NCBI GenBank assembly: GCA_028698615.1
Contig: JAQVWF010000002.1
Span: forward strand, 1 to 64,000
Source of the DNA: Syntrophorhabdaceae bacterium
GTDB taxonomy: Bacteria > Desulfobacterota > Syntrophorhabdia > Syntrophorhabdales > Syntrophorhabdaceae
Length of the DNA stretch: 64,000 bases
Direction of reading: 5' to 3'
Part shown: positions 26,201 through 33,970 of the stretch, piece after piece
How the letters are laid out: each line of letters opens with the position of its first letter
How positions within the stretch are numbered: position 1 is the stretch's first letter
The notes under the pieces: model-generated
What the model saw: the letters and a program-made list of their open reading frames with translations, nothing else
Databases searched by the model: none
Told to the model about the DNA's origin: nothing
Translations under genes and position numbers: made by a program

Positions 26201-26328
26201 CGATGCCGCACCTGCCTGTATCCAAACGGAACCGCAATTTCAACGAGGTCGTTCTCGGCTATGATCAAAAGGCCGCAGTGGAAGAGGCCAAGAGATGCCT
26301 CCACTGCTACCTCAGGCAAACCGAGTAA
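23275..26328 (+). CDS. HydB-like NuoF fused to GltD/NfnB-type FAD-NAD(P)H oxidoreductase
   Basis: This 1017-aa protein has two parts. Residues 1 to about 540 are HydB-like: thioredoxin-like [2Fe-2S] (C11, C16, C48, C52), NuoF core (GRGGGGFPTGLKW, CNADEGDPGAFMD) and N3 cluster (HESCGKCPPC). From about 545 on it is a GltD-type small-subunit flavoprotein: Fe-S domain (CQNACPADQNAW, CVHPCETKC), FAD site (VIGAGPAGLAGA), NAD(P)H site (VIGGGNVAIDAARAA), FAD closing motif (VFAAGDN) and a C-terminal RCLHC. The fusion replaces the usual HydB C-terminal ferredoxins. It suggests an enzyme touching two pyridine nucleotide pools, NADH at the FMN and probably NADPH at the FAD, together with H2. Direction and stoichiometry cannot be read from sequence. 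Confidence 0.92.
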   Translation: MEVSRAHILVCAGAACVSSGCRQIRDAVVNKVIEQGLQNEIKVIETGCIGSCDLGPLALVYPEGVLYQKLTPADAEEIVTEHLLKGRIVERLLYKEAVTSKTIPSMKEIDFFKNQIKIVLRNCGVINPMNIEEYIARDGYLALGKALTSMTREEVIDEVLKSGLRGRGGGGFPTGLKWKFAFQSPGDVKYVVCNADEGDPGAFMDRSVLEGDPHSVIEAMAIAAYAIGAQQGFVYVRAEYPLAIERLNWAIGQAREYKFLGKDILETGFNFDLEIRIGAGAFVCGEETALMISIEGKRGEPRPRPPFPVVKGLFNAPTLLNNVETYANIAAIINNGAAWYAQYGTEKSKGTKVFALAGAVNNTGLVEVPMGTPLGDIVFNIGGGIKGGKKYKAAQLGGPSGGCIPINHLNVPVDYESVAELGAIVGSGGLIVADEDTCMVDFARFFLDFIQHESCGKCPPCRIGTKRMLEILKRITHGEGRVSDIDDLIELATRIKDAALCGLGQTAPNPVLSTLQYFKHEYMEHIVDKHCRAGVCSALFDAPCQNACPADQNAWGYVTLISEGKMKEAIAVIKESNPFPATLGRVCVHPCETKCRRTQIDAPISICSLKRFAADVDMKSAVRYKPAVEGPKGKKVAVIGAGPAGLAGAYFLAVKGYSVTVFEALPVAGGMLAVGIPDYRLPRNILDDEIRSITDVGVEIKYNMALGKEITTEKLFSEGYSAVLVATGAHKGQKLNIPGEETPGVLDGVTFLRDVNLGKTVKVEGKVAVIGGGNVAIDAARAALRLGASEVAILYRRERSDMPAYSEEIDEAENEGVSIHTLVAPKTIVAKDGKAAGVECARMSLGKFDRGGRRTPQAIDGSDFVVDAHMVIAAIGQTPDLSWMNGDGVKADKAGTVEVDTKTLATGAAGVFAAGDNVRGPATVVEAVGDGKTAAMAIDEYLGGDGKAPNAYREELVNMVVAYDEAHYQKELGRTAMPHLPVSKRNRNFNEVVLGYDQKAAVEEAKRCLHCYLRQTE

Positions 26329-26360
26329 GTTTTTGGGAGCGACCTAGGGAGTAAATTATC

Positions 26361-28085
26361 ATGATGACAAAAATAACTATAGACGGCATGCCCGTCGAAG
26401 TTGAAGAGGGAACCTCTATACTCGACGCCGCCGCACAGGCGAATATCCACATACCCACTTTGTGCTACCTGCCTGAGGTCCAGGCGATAGGGGCATGCAG
26501 GGTATGCCTCGTCGAGGTCGAGGGCAACCGGACCCTCCAGGCGGCCTGCGTTTCACCCGTCGCAAAGGGGCAGGTCATTCACACCAATACGGACAGGGTC
26601 CGCAAGGCGAGGCGCTTTTCGGTGGAGATGCTTCTCTCGAACCACCCCTTTGAGTGCCTCAGCTGTGCGAAGAACCTTCATTGCGATCTTCAGACCCTTG
26701 CCTACGAACTGGGCATCGGGGAGGTCCGTTTCACCGGAGAGAAGAGCGGCGGCAGGATAGACGAGTCATCCCCGTCGATACGGCGGGACCAGAGCAAGTG
26801 CATCCTCTGCAGGCGCTGCGTAACGGTCTGCCAGGAGATACAGTCCGTGACGGCCCTGTACATGCAGGGAAGGGGCTTCGAGACACGGGTGGAGCCCGCC
26901 TTTGACCGCGACATCAACGATGTGGCCTGCACCAACTGCGGCCAGTGCTCCATCGTCTGCCCCGTTGGGGCCATAACGGAAAAGGAGTATATAGACGACG
27001 TCTGGGCCGCCCTCGGCGACCCGGCCAAATTCGTCGTCATCCAGGACGCGCCCGCGGTCAGGGCCGCCCTGGGCGAGGAGTTCGGTTATCCTCCCGGCAC
27101 GCTGGTGACGGGCAAGATGCTGGCGGCGGCCCGCAGGCTGGGTTTCGACCGCGTCTTCGACACGAACTTTGCCGCCGACCTCACCATCCTGGAGGAAGGG
27201 ACGGAACTGCTCACGCGCGTCAAGAAGGGCGGCGTCCTTCCGATGATCACAAGCTGCAGCCCGGGATGGATCAAGTTCATCGAACATTTCTACCCCGAAC
27301 TCCTCGATCACCTCTCCACCTGCAAATCGCCGCACATGATGCTCGGCGCCCTGACGAAGACCTATTTCGCAGAAAAGGCCGGCATCGACCCGAAGGACAT
27401 CGTTGTCGTCTCCGTGATGCCCTGCACGGCAAAGAAGTTCGAGTGCAACCGTCCCGAGATGTACGACAGCGGCCACAAGGATGTTGACTATGTCCTGACC
27501 ACCCGCGAATTTGCCAAAATGATCAAACAGGCCGGCATTGACTTCCAGGGCCTTCCCGAAGAAAGCTACGATGATCCCATGGGTGAGTACACCGGGGCCG
27601 CCACGATCTTCGGGGCGACGGGCGGCGTCATGGAAGCGGCGCTTCGCACGGCCTATGAAGTGGCAACGGGCAAGGTCCTTGAAGATGTCGAGTTCACGGC
27701 TGTCAGGGGCCTCGAGGGGATAAAGGAAGCGACAGTTCCCGTTGAGGGAATAGGAGACGTGCGGGTTGCCGTGGCCCACGGTCTTGGAAACGCGCGCAGG
27801 CTCCTTGAGAGGATCAGGGCGGGAGAGGCGAACTATCATTTCATCGAGGTCATGGCCTGTCCCGGCGGATGCGTCGGCGGCGGCGGTCAACCCATCCCCG
27901 TCAACAACGATATCAGGATGAGAAGGGCACAGGCGCTCTACAACGAAGACTGCGCCCTCACCTATAGAAAGTCCCACGAGAACCCTTCCATCAAGAAGAT
28001 CTACGAGGAATACCTCGGGCAGCCTCTCGGTGAGAGATCGCACCATCTTCTCCACACCCATTACACGCCGAGGAGCAGGTTCTAG
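26361..28085 (+). CDS. hydA: [FeFe]-hydrogenase catalytic subunit HydA, set 2
   Basis: This 574-aa protein has the same domain order as the copy at 20965: [2Fe-2S] (CYLPEVQAIGACRVC), His/Cys cluster (NHPFECLSC), two ferredoxin clusters (CILCRRC, CTNCGQC) and an H-cluster domain with L1 ITSCSPGW, L2 MPCTAKK and L3 ACPGGC. As in that copy, L1 has Ser in place of the second Cys. It is the last gene of the operon, followed by a strong terminator. It is probably the H2-reacting subunit for the NuoF-GltD fusion. The two HydA proteins are clearly related, so the two sets likely arose by duplication and then diverged in their flavoprotein subunits. Confidence 0.94.
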   Translation: MMTKITIDGMPVEVEEGTSILDAAAQANIHIPTLCYLPEVQAIGACRVCLVEVEGNRTLQAACVSPVAKGQVIHTNTDRVRKARRFSVEMLLSNHPFECLSCAKNLHCDLQTLAYELGIGEVRFTGEKSGGRIDESSPSIRRDQSKCILCRRCVTVCQEIQSVTALYMQGRGFETRVEPAFDRDINDVACTNCGQCSIVCPVGAITEKEYIDDVWAALGDPAKFVVIQDAPAVRAALGEEFGYPPGTLVTGKMLAAARRLGFDRVFDTNFAADLTILEEGTELLTRVKKGGVLPMITSCSPGWIKFIEHFYPELLDHLSTCKSPHMMLGALTKTYFAEKAGIDPKDIVVVSVMPCTAKKFECNRPEMYDSGHKDVDYVLTTREFAKMIKQAGIDFQGLPEESYDDPMGEYTGAATIFGATGGVMEAALRTAYEVATGKVLEDVEFTAVRGLEGIKEATVPVEGIGDVRVAVAHGLGNARRLLERIRAGEANYHFIEVMACPGGCVGGGGQPIPVNNDIRMRRAQALYNEDCALTYRKSHENPSIKKIYEEYLGQPLGERSHHLLHTHYTPRSRF

Positions 28086-28102
28086 ACAAAAAAGCCCGCA
28101 CA

Positions 28103-28137
28103 CATCCCCGCCCGGGTTTCCGGGCGGGGATGCTTTT
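28103..28137 (+). terminator. Rho-independent terminator of the hydrogenase operon
   Basis: A 13-bp perfect stem (CATCCCCGCCCGG at 28103-28115 with 28120-28132), a 4-nt loop and a short T run follow the last hydA stop by 17 nt. Confidence 0.9.
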
Positions 28138-28266
28138 GTAAAACCCTTGAGCGGTGTTCATTCAGAACATCTCGATAGTCAAGGAACGCCGCACTTTGAG
28201 GTTGCAACTAAAAGTGAATTGAGAGAGAATTAGGCACCTGTCATAATGGCGGTGAGAAGTTGAGAT

Positions 28267-29163
28267 ATGAGCATTATCCTGAAGATAATCCCCGTTGTTC
28301 TCATATTCCTCCTCGGATATGCGCTTAAACGCCTGAATATCCTCAAGAAGGAGGACGGCGACCTTTTCCTTAAGGTGGTCTATTACATAGCGCTGCCTGC
28401 CCTGGTCATCATATCGATCGCGGGTATCAAGCTCCGCCTGGATTTCGTGTATCTGCCCATCGCCGCGGTCCTCGTGGCGTTGACGACCACGTTGATCTCG
28501 TTCTTGACCGGCAAGGTCCTTCGTCTTCCCCGGGCGACTCTGGGCACTTTCATTGTCGGATCGACGATAATGAACATAGGGTTCACCCTGCCGTTCTTCA
28601 TCACGGCGTATGGGAAGGAAGGGCTGGCGAGGATAACCATGTTCGATTTTGGGCATATGGCCATCATTTTTACATTTGTATACTGGCTTGCATGCAAGCA
28701 TGGCACAACCAGGATGTATAAGAAGGTAATGGTAAAGAAATTGCTCCTGGTGCCGCCCATGTGGGCGCTTGTGATAGCGGTTGCCCTTAACCTTATGAAG
28801 GTGCGGATCCCTTTCTTTATCGATGATTTTCTCCAGATGGTCGGCTGGATGATGACCCCGCTCGTCATGCTGGCGCTGGGACTCTATTTCAGTCCCAGGG
28901 TGACGAGGATGCGGCCCGTTCTTTCAGCGACCTTCATCAGGATGGTTCTTGGTTTTGCCTCGGGGCTCCTGCTCGCGAACCTCTTCGGACTCGAGGGGCT
29001 CAACAGGTCCATCGTGATGATAGGGGCCGCGGCTCCCGTCGGCTATACGACCCTCACATTTTCCTACCTTGAGGACCTGGATAAGGAATTTGCTGCAAGC
29101 CTCATATCCTTTTCCATAATCATGGGTATGATCTTCACCCCTTTGCTGATCCTGCTCCAGTAG
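28267..29163 (+). CDS. AEC (auxin efflux carrier) family transporter
   Basis: This 298-aa integral membrane protein has about nine or ten hydrophobic helices. The N-terminal half (VVLIFLLGYALKRLNILKKEDGDLFLKVVYYIALPALV) and the end (APVGYTTLTFSYLEDLDKEFAASLISFSIIMGMI) are typical of AEC/malate-permease-like carriers, which move small organic anions by secondary transport. The substrate is not predictable. It stands alone between the hydrogenase operon terminator and the cupin gene. The ribosome site is weak. Confidence 0.88.
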   Translation: MSIILKIIPVVLIFLLGYALKRLNILKKEDGDLFLKVVYYIALPALVIISIAGIKLRLDFVYLPIAAVLVALTTTLISFLTGKVLRLPRATLGTFIVGSTIMNIGFTLPFFITAYGKEGLARITMFDFGHMAIIFTFVYWLACKHGTTRMYKKVMVKKLLLVPPMWALVIAVALNLMKVRIPFFIDDFLQMVGWMMTPLVMLALGLYFSPRVTRMRPVLSATFIRMVLGFASGLLLANLFGLEGLNRSIVMIGAAAPVGYTTLTFSYLEDLDKEFAASLISFSIIMGMIFTPLLILLQ

Positions 29164-29253
29164 GAACTGCAGGGGACCCCCCCTTATGGGGCCTCTCAAT
29201 GAAAGAGCATCCCCATCTCCGCATATTCCCGCACGAGGATATCGCACCGGATA

Positions 29254-29589
29254 CTACTTGATCATCACAAGAAGCATCTTGTACGGGGTGACGGCTTTGA
29301 GCGCATGGGGCTTGTTTGCCGGCATGATGATCATCTCCCCTTCCCTGACGGAATAGGGCTCGCCGTCGATGGTGATCTGCGCCTCGCCTTCAAGCAGGTA
29401 TACCGCCGCGTCAAAGGGCGCCGTGTGTTCGCTCAGGCCCTCTCCCGCAGCGAATGCGAAGACGGTCATCGTTCCCGCCGGTTTGCGGACGATCTCCCGG
29501 CTGACCACGGAATGCTCCTGGTAAGCGGCAAGATCCTTCAGCGTGAATGCCCGGGCCTCATTTCCCATGGGGATAAAGTTTTCCGTCAT
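29254..29589 (-). CDS. Small cupin-domain protein
   Basis: This 111-aa protein is a single cupin barrel (GEGLSEHTAPFDAAVYLLEGEAQITIDGE...GEMIIMPANKPHAL) with the two histidine motifs partly kept. I chose the start at 29589 because AAGGAGG lies directly upstream. The frame could extend 16 codons further. The role is unknown. Its promoter region holds the palindrome TTGACC-TG-GGTCAA (29640-29653), a CRP/FNR-superfamily-type site, so nitrosative or redox control is plausible. Confidence 0.8.
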   Translation of the reverse strand: MTENFIPMGNEARAFTLKDLAAYQEHSVVSREIVRKPAGTMTVFAFAAGEGLSEHTAPFDAAVYLLEGEAQITIDGEPYSVREGEMIIMPANKPHALKAVTPYKMLLVMIK

Positions 29590-29639
29590 GTTCCATCCTC
29601 CTTTTTGATATCTTATACGACAGAACATCGAAAACACAA

Positions 29640-29653
29640 TTGACCTGGGTCAA
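29640..29653. promoter_or_regulatory. CRP/FNR-type palindrome TTGACC-TG-GGTCAA
   Basis: A perfect 6-2-6 palindrome lies between the divergent cupin and aspartase genes. TTGAC-N4-GTCAA fits the CRP/FNR superfamily. From memory it resembles HcpR-type sites that control nitrosative-stress genes in anaerobes. It lies 51 nt before the cupin start and about 45 nt before the aspartase -10 box. Confidence 0.55.
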
Positions 29654-29674
29654 AATGGCGACCAAGGACTTTGC

Positions 29675-29703
29675 TTGATTGTTTTTTCCGCCCGGTTTAT
29701 AAC
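29675..29703 (+). promoter_or_regulatory. Promoter of the aspartase-hydF-hydG run, probably leaderless
   Basis: TTGATT (29675-29680), a 17-nt spacer and TATAAC (29698-29703) lie only 8 nt before the ATG at 29712. Transcription should start at or next to the start codon, and there is no good ribosome site. Confidence 0.6.
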
Positions 29704-29711
29704 AGAGAACG

Positions 29712-31139
29712 ATGGATGATTTCAGGGTCGAACGTGATCTTCTCGGCGAGGTTGAGGTGCCCGCGGGAGCCTATTGGGGTATCCACACGCAAAGGGCGCT
29801 TCGGAACTTCCCCGTTTCCTCCTTTCCTGTACCTGCGGAATTGGTCGGCGCACTTGCCGAGGTGAAGCAGGCATGCGCCGTTGCCAATATGCAGGCGGGG
29901 CTCCTTGACGGCAGGATCGGCGGGGCGATCGTCGCCGCCGCGAAAGAGGTGGCGGGCGGCTCTCTTGCACGCGAGTTTGTCGTCGACGTCTTTCAGGGAG
30001 GGGCGGGGACATCGACGAACATGAACATGAACGAGGTGCTGGCCAACCGCGCCATAGAGATCCTGGGCGGACAAAAGGGTGATTACACCATCGTAAACCC
30101 CTTGAGTCACGTCAATCTTTCCCAATCTACCAATGACGTTTATCCGACGGCCTTGAAAGTTGCCGCCATCAGGCTGGTCATAGCCCTGAGCGAGGCCATG
30201 GCGCGTCTTCAGGGGGCACTTCAGAAGAAGGAACAGGAATTCGCCGGCATTCTCAAACTTGGCAGGACGGAGATGCAAGATGCCGTGCCTATCACGCTGG
30301 GTCAGGAATTCGGTGCCTTTGCCGAGGCCTTCGCCCGCGACAGATGGCGCCTTTTCAAGGTCGAGGAACGCCTGCGGCAGGTGAATCTCGGCGGCACCGC
30401 CGTCGGTACGGGTCTCAACGCGAAACGGGAATACATCTATGCGGCGATCGATGAGTTGCAGAACATCACGGGGCTTGGCATCGCCCGGGCGGAGAACATG
30501 GTGGACGTGACCCAGAATGCCGATACTTTCGCCGAGGTTTCAGGCCTTGTGAAGGCCGCCGCCGTCAACCTCGCCAAGGTGTCGTCCGATATGCGTCTTC
30601 TCTCTATGGGCCCCCGGGGCGGCCCTGCCGAGATAAGACTGCCCGCTCTCCAGGAGGGTTCCTCCATCATGCCCGACAAGGTGAACCCCGTCATCACCGA
30701 GATGGCTGCAAGCGTCGCTTTTCAAGTGATGAGCCTGGATCACGCCATCACCCTTGCGGCATCGTCGGGGCAGCTCGAACTCAATGCGTTCCTGCCTCTT
30801 ATCGCCTTCAATCTCCTGACGGAACTGAGGCTCCTTGCAAATGCCGTCTCCCTCTTTCGCACTCACCTGGTGGAGGGGGTGGAAGCAGACGAGGGGCGCT
30901 GCAGACGATGGCTGGAGGAGAGCCTCTGTCTCGCTGCGGCGCTCGCCCCGTACATTGGCCATGAAAGGGCGGGCGAGATTTCGAAGACGGCCCGCGAGGA
31001 AGGAAAGACCATCGGCGAGGCCGCCGTCGAAAAAGGGTGGTTTTCAAAAGAAGAGATCGATGCCATTTTCCAGCCCCGCGAGTTGACAAGACCGGGCATA
31101 GCGGGATCCGGCAAGGTAAAGAGAAATAAGGAAGGATAA
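29712..31139 (+). CDS. aspA: Aspartate ammonia-lyase
   Basis: This 475-aa protein belongs to the fumarase/aspartase superfamily. It has the signature GSSIMPDKVNP with the catalytic serine loop, GGAGTSTNMNMNEV, and the substrate stretch NLSQSTNDVYPT. Aspartases and class II fumarases are close, and I favour aspartase because of the similarity pattern and the location. It would convert aspartate to fumarate and ammonium. It is the first gene of the maturation run, 2 nt before hydF. Ammonium is reported as the nitrogen source of the H-cluster azadithiolate bridge, so local ammonium supply is an attractive but unproven reason for the linkage. Confidence 0.88.
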   Translation: MDDFRVERDLLGEVEVPAGAYWGIHTQRALRNFPVSSFPVPAELVGALAEVKQACAVANMQAGLLDGRIGGAIVAAAKEVAGGSLAREFVVDVFQGGAGTSTNMNMNEVLANRAIEILGGQKGDYTIVNPLSHVNLSQSTNDVYPTALKVAAIRLVIALSEAMARLQGALQKKEQEFAGILKLGRTEMQDAVPITLGQEFGAFAEAFARDRWRLFKVEERLRQVNLGGTAVGTGLNAKREYIYAAIDELQNITGLGIARAENMVDVTQNADTFAEVSGLVKAAAVNLAKVSSDMRLLSMGPRGGPAEIRLPALQEGSSIMPDKVNPVITEMAASVAFQVMSLDHAITLAASSGQLELNAFLPLIAFNLLTELRLLANAVSLFRTHLVEGVEADEGRCRRWLEESLCLAAALAPYIGHERAGEISKTAREEGKTIGEAAVEKGWFSKEEIDAIFQPRELTRPGIAGSGKVKRNKEG

Positions 31140-31141
31140 AG

Positions 31142-32380
31142 GTGACCGATACAACACTCAATCAGACGCCGCGGGGAAGCCGCCTTCACATTGCCATCTT
31201 CGGCAGGCGCAATGCCGGCAAATCAAGTCTCATAAACGCCCTGACGAACCAGGACATCGCCATTGTTTCCGATGTCCCCGGAACCACGACGGACCCCGTC
31301 TACAAATCGATGGAGATACTGCCCATCGGGCCTGTCGTCATCATCGATACGGCGGGTATCGACGATGTGGGTGAACTGGGCAGGCTCCGTATTGAAAAGG
31401 CCCTGGGCGTTCTCGACAAGACGGACCTCATGCTCCTTGTCATTGATCCTGCCGCAGGTGCCGGGCAGTTCGAGGAGGAGGTCATAGGGAGAGCCGGGGA
31501 AAACAATGTTCCCGTCATTATCGTCCTCAACAAGACGGACCTCTATCCGCAATTCAGACTCGGTGAGGGCACCCCCGGTGCAGGCCTGCCTGTCGTCGGC
31601 GTAAGCGCCCTCAGCCGCCAGGGTATCGATGAATTGAAGATGACCATGATCAAGGAAGCACCGAAGGACTTCATGGCCCCGACCATCCTGGGGGACCTTA
31701 TCTCTCCCGGTGACACGGTTGTGCTCGTTGTCCCCATTGACCTTGCGGCGCCAAAGGGGAGGCTCATCCTTCCCCAGGTCCAGACGATCCGCGACATCCT
31801 CGACAACGACGCCATGGCCTACGTGGTGAAGGAGCGGGAACTGAAGGGGGCGCTGGCAAAGCTGAAAGACAAACCTCGCCTTGTCGTCACCGATTCCCAG
31901 GCATTTCTGAAGGTTGCCGCAGATACACCGAAGGATGTTCCCATGACCTCCTTTTCGATACTTTTCGCGCGCCACAAGGGAAACCTTGCGACGCTTGTCG
32001 AAGGGGCAAGGACGATAGAGAACCTTTCTCCCGGCGACAGGGTCCTCGTATCCGAGGCCTGCACGCACCATCGCGTGGAGGACGATATCGGCACGGTGAA
32101 GATACCCAGATGGCTCAACCAGCTGGTCGGAGGGCCCCTGGACTACACGTGGGTAAGCGGGCCCGAACTGCCGAAAGACCTCTCGGGGTACAAATTGATC
32201 ATACACTGCGGTGCCTGCATGATAAACCGCAAGGAGATGCTCCACCGGCTTATGGTTGCGAAGCACGCCGGGGTCCCCATCGTTAATTACGGAGTCCTCA
32301 TTGCCCATGTCATGGGCATCCTCGAGCGAACCCTGAGGCCCTTCCCCGAGGTGGCCGAGGCCATGGAAGACAATAGCTGA
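31142..32380 (+). CDS. hydF: [FeFe]-hydrogenase maturation GTPase HydF
   Basis: This 412-aa protein starts at a GTG codon with AAGGA upstream. An N-terminal GTPase domain has G1 GRRNAGKSS, G3 DTAG and G4 NKTD. A dimerisation domain and a C-terminal [4Fe-4S] domain with ligands in CTHH and HCGAC follow. HydF is the scaffold on which the binuclear iron subcluster is completed and passed to apo-HydA. It serves all five hydrogenase-type proteins of the window and is cotranscribed with aspA and probably hydG. Confidence 0.96.
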   Translation: MTDTTLNQTPRGSRLHIAIFGRRNAGKSSLINALTNQDIAIVSDVPGTTTDPVYKSMEILPIGPVVIIDTAGIDDVGELGRLRIEKALGVLDKTDLMLLVIDPAAGAGQFEEEVIGRAGENNVPVIIVLNKTDLYPQFRLGEGTPGAGLPVVGVSALSRQGIDELKMTMIKEAPKDFMAPTILGDLISPGDTVVLVVPIDLAAPKGRLILPQVQTIRDILDNDAMAYVVKERELKGALAKLKDKPRLVVTDSQAFLKVAADTPKDVPMTSFSILFARHKGNLATLVEGARTIENLSPGDRVLVSEACTHHRVEDDIGTVKIPRWLNQLVGGPLDYTWVSGPELPKDLSGYKLIIHCGACMINRKEMLHRLMVAKHAGVPIVNYGVLIAHVMGILERTLRPFPEVAEAMEDNS

Positions 32381-32444
32381 GAGGCCCGTCCCTTCTTTAC
32401 TTTTCAGTGTCCAGACAATATACTTATACGACGGAGGCCACACC

Positions 32445-33860
32445 ATGGACGGAGAACGTGAAGCACAACGGGCCGAGTTTATTGATGAAGAGCTTATAGC
32501 AAACATTCTTGAAAAAGCGAAAAAAGCTTCCATTGAAGAGGCACGGGACATTATAGAAAAGGGCCGCGAGGCAAAGGGGCTCACCCCCTACGAGACGGCC
32601 GTGCTCCTCCACACTGCCGGCGGCGATGCCGGAGCGGCGCTTTTTGCCGCCGCACGGGAGGTCAAGGAGAAGATCTACGGCAAGCGTCTCGTATTCTTCG
32701 CGCCCCTGTACATCAGCAACTACTGCATCAATAACTGTGTCTATTGCGGATACAGGCGGGATAATGCCATGGCGAGGCACAGGCTCGGCCTTGAGGAGAT
32801 GGAGCAAGAGGTCGTTGCTCTCGAGGCGATGGGGCACAAGAGGATAGCCCTCGAGGTCGGAGAGGACCCCGTGAATTGTCCCCTCGACTATGTGATCCAG
32901 GCCATGGAGCAGATCTATTCCGTCAAGGACAAGATGGGCAGCATACGCCGAATCAATGTCAACATCGCCGCCACGACCGTCGAGGATTACCGCAGGCTCA
33001 AAGCGGCGGGAATAGGCACCTATATCCTCTTCCAGGAAACCTATCACCGCGCAACCTATGAAAGGATGCATCCCGCGGGGCCCAAAAGGGATTACGACTG
33101 GCACACCATGGCGATGGATCGGGCGATGCAGGCCGGTATCGACGACGTGGGATTGGGCGTCCTTTTTGGCCTCTATGATTTCAAGTTCGAGATCCTTGGC
33201 CTGCTCCTTCATTCACTTCACCTTGAAGAGCGTTTCGGGGTAGGCTGCCATACCATATCCGTGCCGCGGATGCGGCCGGCGGAGGGAGTGAGCTTCGAGA
33301 CATTTCCCTACCTTGTCAATGACAACGATTTCAAACGGATGGTGGCCATAATCAGGCTTGCCGTCCCATACACGGGGATGATCCTTTCCACGAGAGAACC
33401 CCGGGGTTACCGTGACGAGGTCATCGCACTGGGTATTTCGCAGATCAGCGCAGGCTCCTGTACGGGTGTCGGCGGGTACCACAAGGACATTGAAAGACCA
33501 GGGGAGGAGACCAGGGGTCAGTTCCAGGTGGAGGACCACCGTACCACCGACGAGATGCTCCACAGCGTCTGTGAGGCGGGTTACCTGCCCAGCTTCTGTA
33601 CCGCCTGCTACCGGCAGGGAAGGACGGGCGACAGGTTCATGGCCCTCGCAAAGACCGGAGAGATCCAGAATATCTGTCAGCCCAATGCGATCCTGACATT
33701 CAAGGAGTTCCTTGTGGACTATGCCTCGGAGGAGACGAAGGCGGTGGGAAAAGAGGTGATCCGGGAGCACCTCGAGTCAGTGCCCAACACAAAGCTGCGC
33801 GAGGAGGTCCGAAAACGACTCGAGCGGATCGAGGCCGGAGAACGGGACCTCTATTTCTGA
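32445..33860 (+). CDS. hydG: [FeFe]-hydrogenase maturase HydG (radical SAM tyrosine lyase)
   Basis: This 471-aa protein is a ThiH-like radical SAM enzyme with the SAM-cluster motif CINNCVYC and the HydG-specific C-terminal auxiliary cluster motif CTACYRQGRTGDRF. It cleaves tyrosine to p-cresol and dehydroglycine and yields the CO and CN ligands of the H-cluster as an Fe(CO)2(CN)Cys synthon. GGAGG precedes the ATG. It lies 64 nt after hydF. Confidence 0.97.
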   Translation: MDGEREAQRAEFIDEELIANILEKAKKASIEEARDIIEKGREAKGLTPYETAVLLHTAGGDAGAALFAAAREVKEKIYGKRLVFFAPLYISNYCINNCVYCGYRRDNAMARHRLGLEEMEQEVVALEAMGHKRIALEVGEDPVNCPLDYVIQAMEQIYSVKDKMGSIRRINVNIAATTVEDYRRLKAAGIGTYILFQETYHRATYERMHPAGPKRDYDWHTMAMDRAMQAGIDDVGLGVLFGLYDFKFEILGLLLHSLHLEERFGVGCHTISVPRMRPAEGVSFETFPYLVNDNDFKRMVAIIRLAVPYTGMILSTREPRGYRDEVIALGISQISAGSCTGVGGYHKDIERPGEETRGQFQVEDHRTTDEMLHSVCEAGYLPSFCTACYRQGRTGDRFMALAKTGEIQNICQPNAILTFKEFLVDYASEETKAVGKEVIREHLESVPNTKLREEVRKRLERIEAGERDLYF

Positions 33861-33879
33861 CGGCGGGGCGAGAATGGGC

Positions 33880-33908
33880 TTGCCCGCACCGGGCTTTGCT
33901 TATATAAT
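33880..33908 (+). promoter_or_regulatory. Putative promoter of the CBS-domain gene
   Basis: TTGCCC (33880-33885), a 17-nt spacer and a consensus TATAAT (33903-33908) lie about 60 nt before the CBS gene. Confidence 0.5.
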
Positions 33909-33970
33909 TAGGCAATATGGGCTTGGATTCACACATGGGGTCTAAAAAAAGAGATAAGGGGGCTTAGGGA

